Shown: piece after piece, positions 62,765 through 64,000 of the stretch | How the letters are laid out: each line of letters opens with the position of its first letter | How positions within the stretch are numbered: the first letter of the stretch is position 1 | Assembly (NCBI RefSeq): GCF_036456085.1 | Contig: NZ_CP138632.1 | Span: forward strand, 1,655,001-1,719,000 | DNA: 64,000 nt | Direction: 5' to 3' | From: Veillonella parvula | GTDB lineage: Bacteria > Bacillota > Negativicutes > Veillonellales > Veillonellaceae | The notes under the pieces: generated by a model | Databases searched by the model: none | What the model was told of the DNA's origin: nothing | The model's input: the letters and a program-made list of their open reading frames with translations, nothing else | Translations under genes and position numbers: made by a program

Positions 62765-64000
62765 CTATCGACGGTAAAGATGGTAAGATTGCAGCAGGCA
62801 AGGTATCTGTTGATGGTAAAGACGGTTATGTGACAGGTCTAGAAAACAAAGATTGGGATCCTGACAATATCACAAGCGGTCGTGCTGCTACAGAAGATCA
62901 ATTGCAAAAATCTCACAAATCCTTAGATAACAAGATTAATAACCTAGGTGATGAAATCACGAAAAAAGGTATGAATTTTGCTGGTAATACAGGTGAATTC
63001 CACCGTGATTTAGGCCAAAAGGTTACTATCAAAGGTGAAGGTACAGAGTCTGACGATAAATACTCCGGCGAAAATATTAAAACAGTAGCCGACCAAGATG
63101 GTAATGTTAATATCAAGATGGCGAAGAACCTTAAGACTGACAGCTTAACTACTGATAAAGTGAAAGTTGGCAAAAACGGTCAAGACGGCGTATCCATTAC
63201 AGGTCCTAATGGTGCTGACGGTACAGACGGCAAAGTAGGTATCACAGGCAAAGACGGTAAAGATGCTGTATCCATGTCCGGTAAAGACGGTGTTGGTCAT
63301 ATCGGTTTAACTGGTAAAGACGGCCGTAATGCGGATATTACTGTTGATAAAGGTGATCCAGACTTAGACGGTAACAACATCACTCGTATTAAGTACCAAG
63401 ACGAAAATGGTAAGACCCACCAAGTGGCAACTAAAGACGATGGTATGAAATATGGTGGCGATAGCGGTTCCGTAATCAAGAAAAAGCTTAACGAACAAGT
63501 TAATGTAGTGGGTGGCATTACTGATGCTAACAAGTTGACTACAGAAGACAATTTAGGTGTCGTATCCGATGGTACTGGCAACCTTAAGGTTCGTATGGCG
63601 AAAGACTTGAAAGGTCTTGAAACAGTAACCACTAAGGATGCTGCAGGTAATACTACAGTTATGAATGGTGGCGGTGTAACAATTACACCTGCTAGCGGTA
63701 ATGCTGTAAGCCTTACTAAAGATGGCCTCAACAACGGCGGTAATACAATTACCAATGTAGGCCCTGGTGTAAACGGCACTGATGCAGTTAACGTAAATCA
63801 ATTGAAAGGTGCTACAGATGGGTTAGCTAATGCTATTAACTCCGTAGCGGGCGAAACACAACGTGTAGGCGCACATGCAGCGGCTATGTCTGCATTGAAA
63901 CCTATTCAATATGATCCATTGGAACCAACTCAAGTAATGGCTGGTATCGGTAATTATAGAGGTGAAACTGCGGCGGCTCTTGGCGTTGCACATTACACAG
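62722..64000 (+). pseudogene. TAA5 continuation after the frameshift (cut by window edge)
   Basis: From [20 protein letters not shown] onward the frame encodes the rest of the stalk, with [20 protein letters not shown] and [20 protein letters not shown] blocks close to those of TAA4. Then follow a neck ([20 protein letters not shown]) and the start of the YadA-type anchor ([20 protein letters not shown]), still open at base 64000. Three tandem units of [13 protein letters not shown] type span the junction; the middle one has 44 bases instead of 45, which places the missing base in the CAATT of 62719-62724. Confidence 0.85.

Noticed and set aside
1-64000. tRNA, rRNA, riboswitch and prophage genes
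   Set aside because: I looked in the intergenic regions for TpsiC-like GTTCRA boxes, rRNA signatures, known riboswitch cores and integrases and found none that I could support.

Overview
The window looks like a chromosomal segment of Veillonella (Negativicutes, a Firmicute lineage with an outer membrane), close to V. parvula. This is inferred, not searched. The reasons are low-GC Firmicute-style ribosome binding sites combined with outer-membrane machinery (an RND pump, LPS or capsule genes, many YadA-like trimeric autotransporters), one adhesin that carries an SLH domain as Veillonella outer-membrane proteins do, and a tandem block of ESPR-bearing adhesins.

Layout. 1-219 is the tail of a YbjQ-like gene. 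456-4579 (minus strand) is a two-gene RND efflux operon, followed by a CorC/HlyC-type membrane protein (4989-6344, minus). 6599-8836 holds a methyltransferase and a lysine-rich protein that ends at a dnaX-type slippery heptamer. 9078-34210 is a long plus-strand surface-polysaccharide locus. It has two LtaS-like phosphotransferases, a PIG-L deacetylase, GT2 and GT4 glycosyltransferases, a VirK-like protein, two polymerase/ligase-type proteins, a WbaP-like initiating transferase behind a promoter-proximal terminator, Glf, DUF4422, a LicD / class V aminotransferase / cytidylyltransferase-fusion / LicD cassette, a Wzx flippase and two acyltransferases. 34277-34603 is a small secreted protein. 34678-34996 is a compact type I toxin-antitoxin-like module. 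35205-64000 is an adhesin island with five trimeric autotransporter genes (one with a C-terminal SLH domain), a stand-alone inverse-autotransporter beta-barrel gene and two copies of a small exported protein, each lying just after a giant adhesin gene.

How the genes fit together. The polysaccharide locus has the parts of a Wzx/Wzy pathway: WbaP-like initiation, glycosyltransferases, UDP-Galf supply, flippase, polymerase, and decoration by acyl and phospho groups. The adhesin island would build the protein layer outside it. Its adhesins share a promoter pattern (TTTACA or a close match, 17-base spacer, weak -10 box). Two of them share a two-hairpin leader with a terminator-like second hairpin, and all complete copies have a coiled-coil extension after the membrane barrel.

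Most notable observations: (1) a type I toxin-antitoxin-like locus with both promoters, a Shine-Dalgarno-blocking hairpin and a convergent antisense RNA; (2) A_AAA_AAG directly before the stop of the lysine-rich gene, opening a 52-residue Cys-rich extension in the -1 frame; (3) an amber codon that cuts the ESPR off the largest adhesin; (4) a one-base frameshift in the last adhesin; (5) an adhesin with an SLH anchor; (6) the repeated adhesin plus exported-protein pairs; (7) a cytidylyltransferase fused to a Gfo/Idh/MocA-like domain that lacks the usual catalytic lysine.
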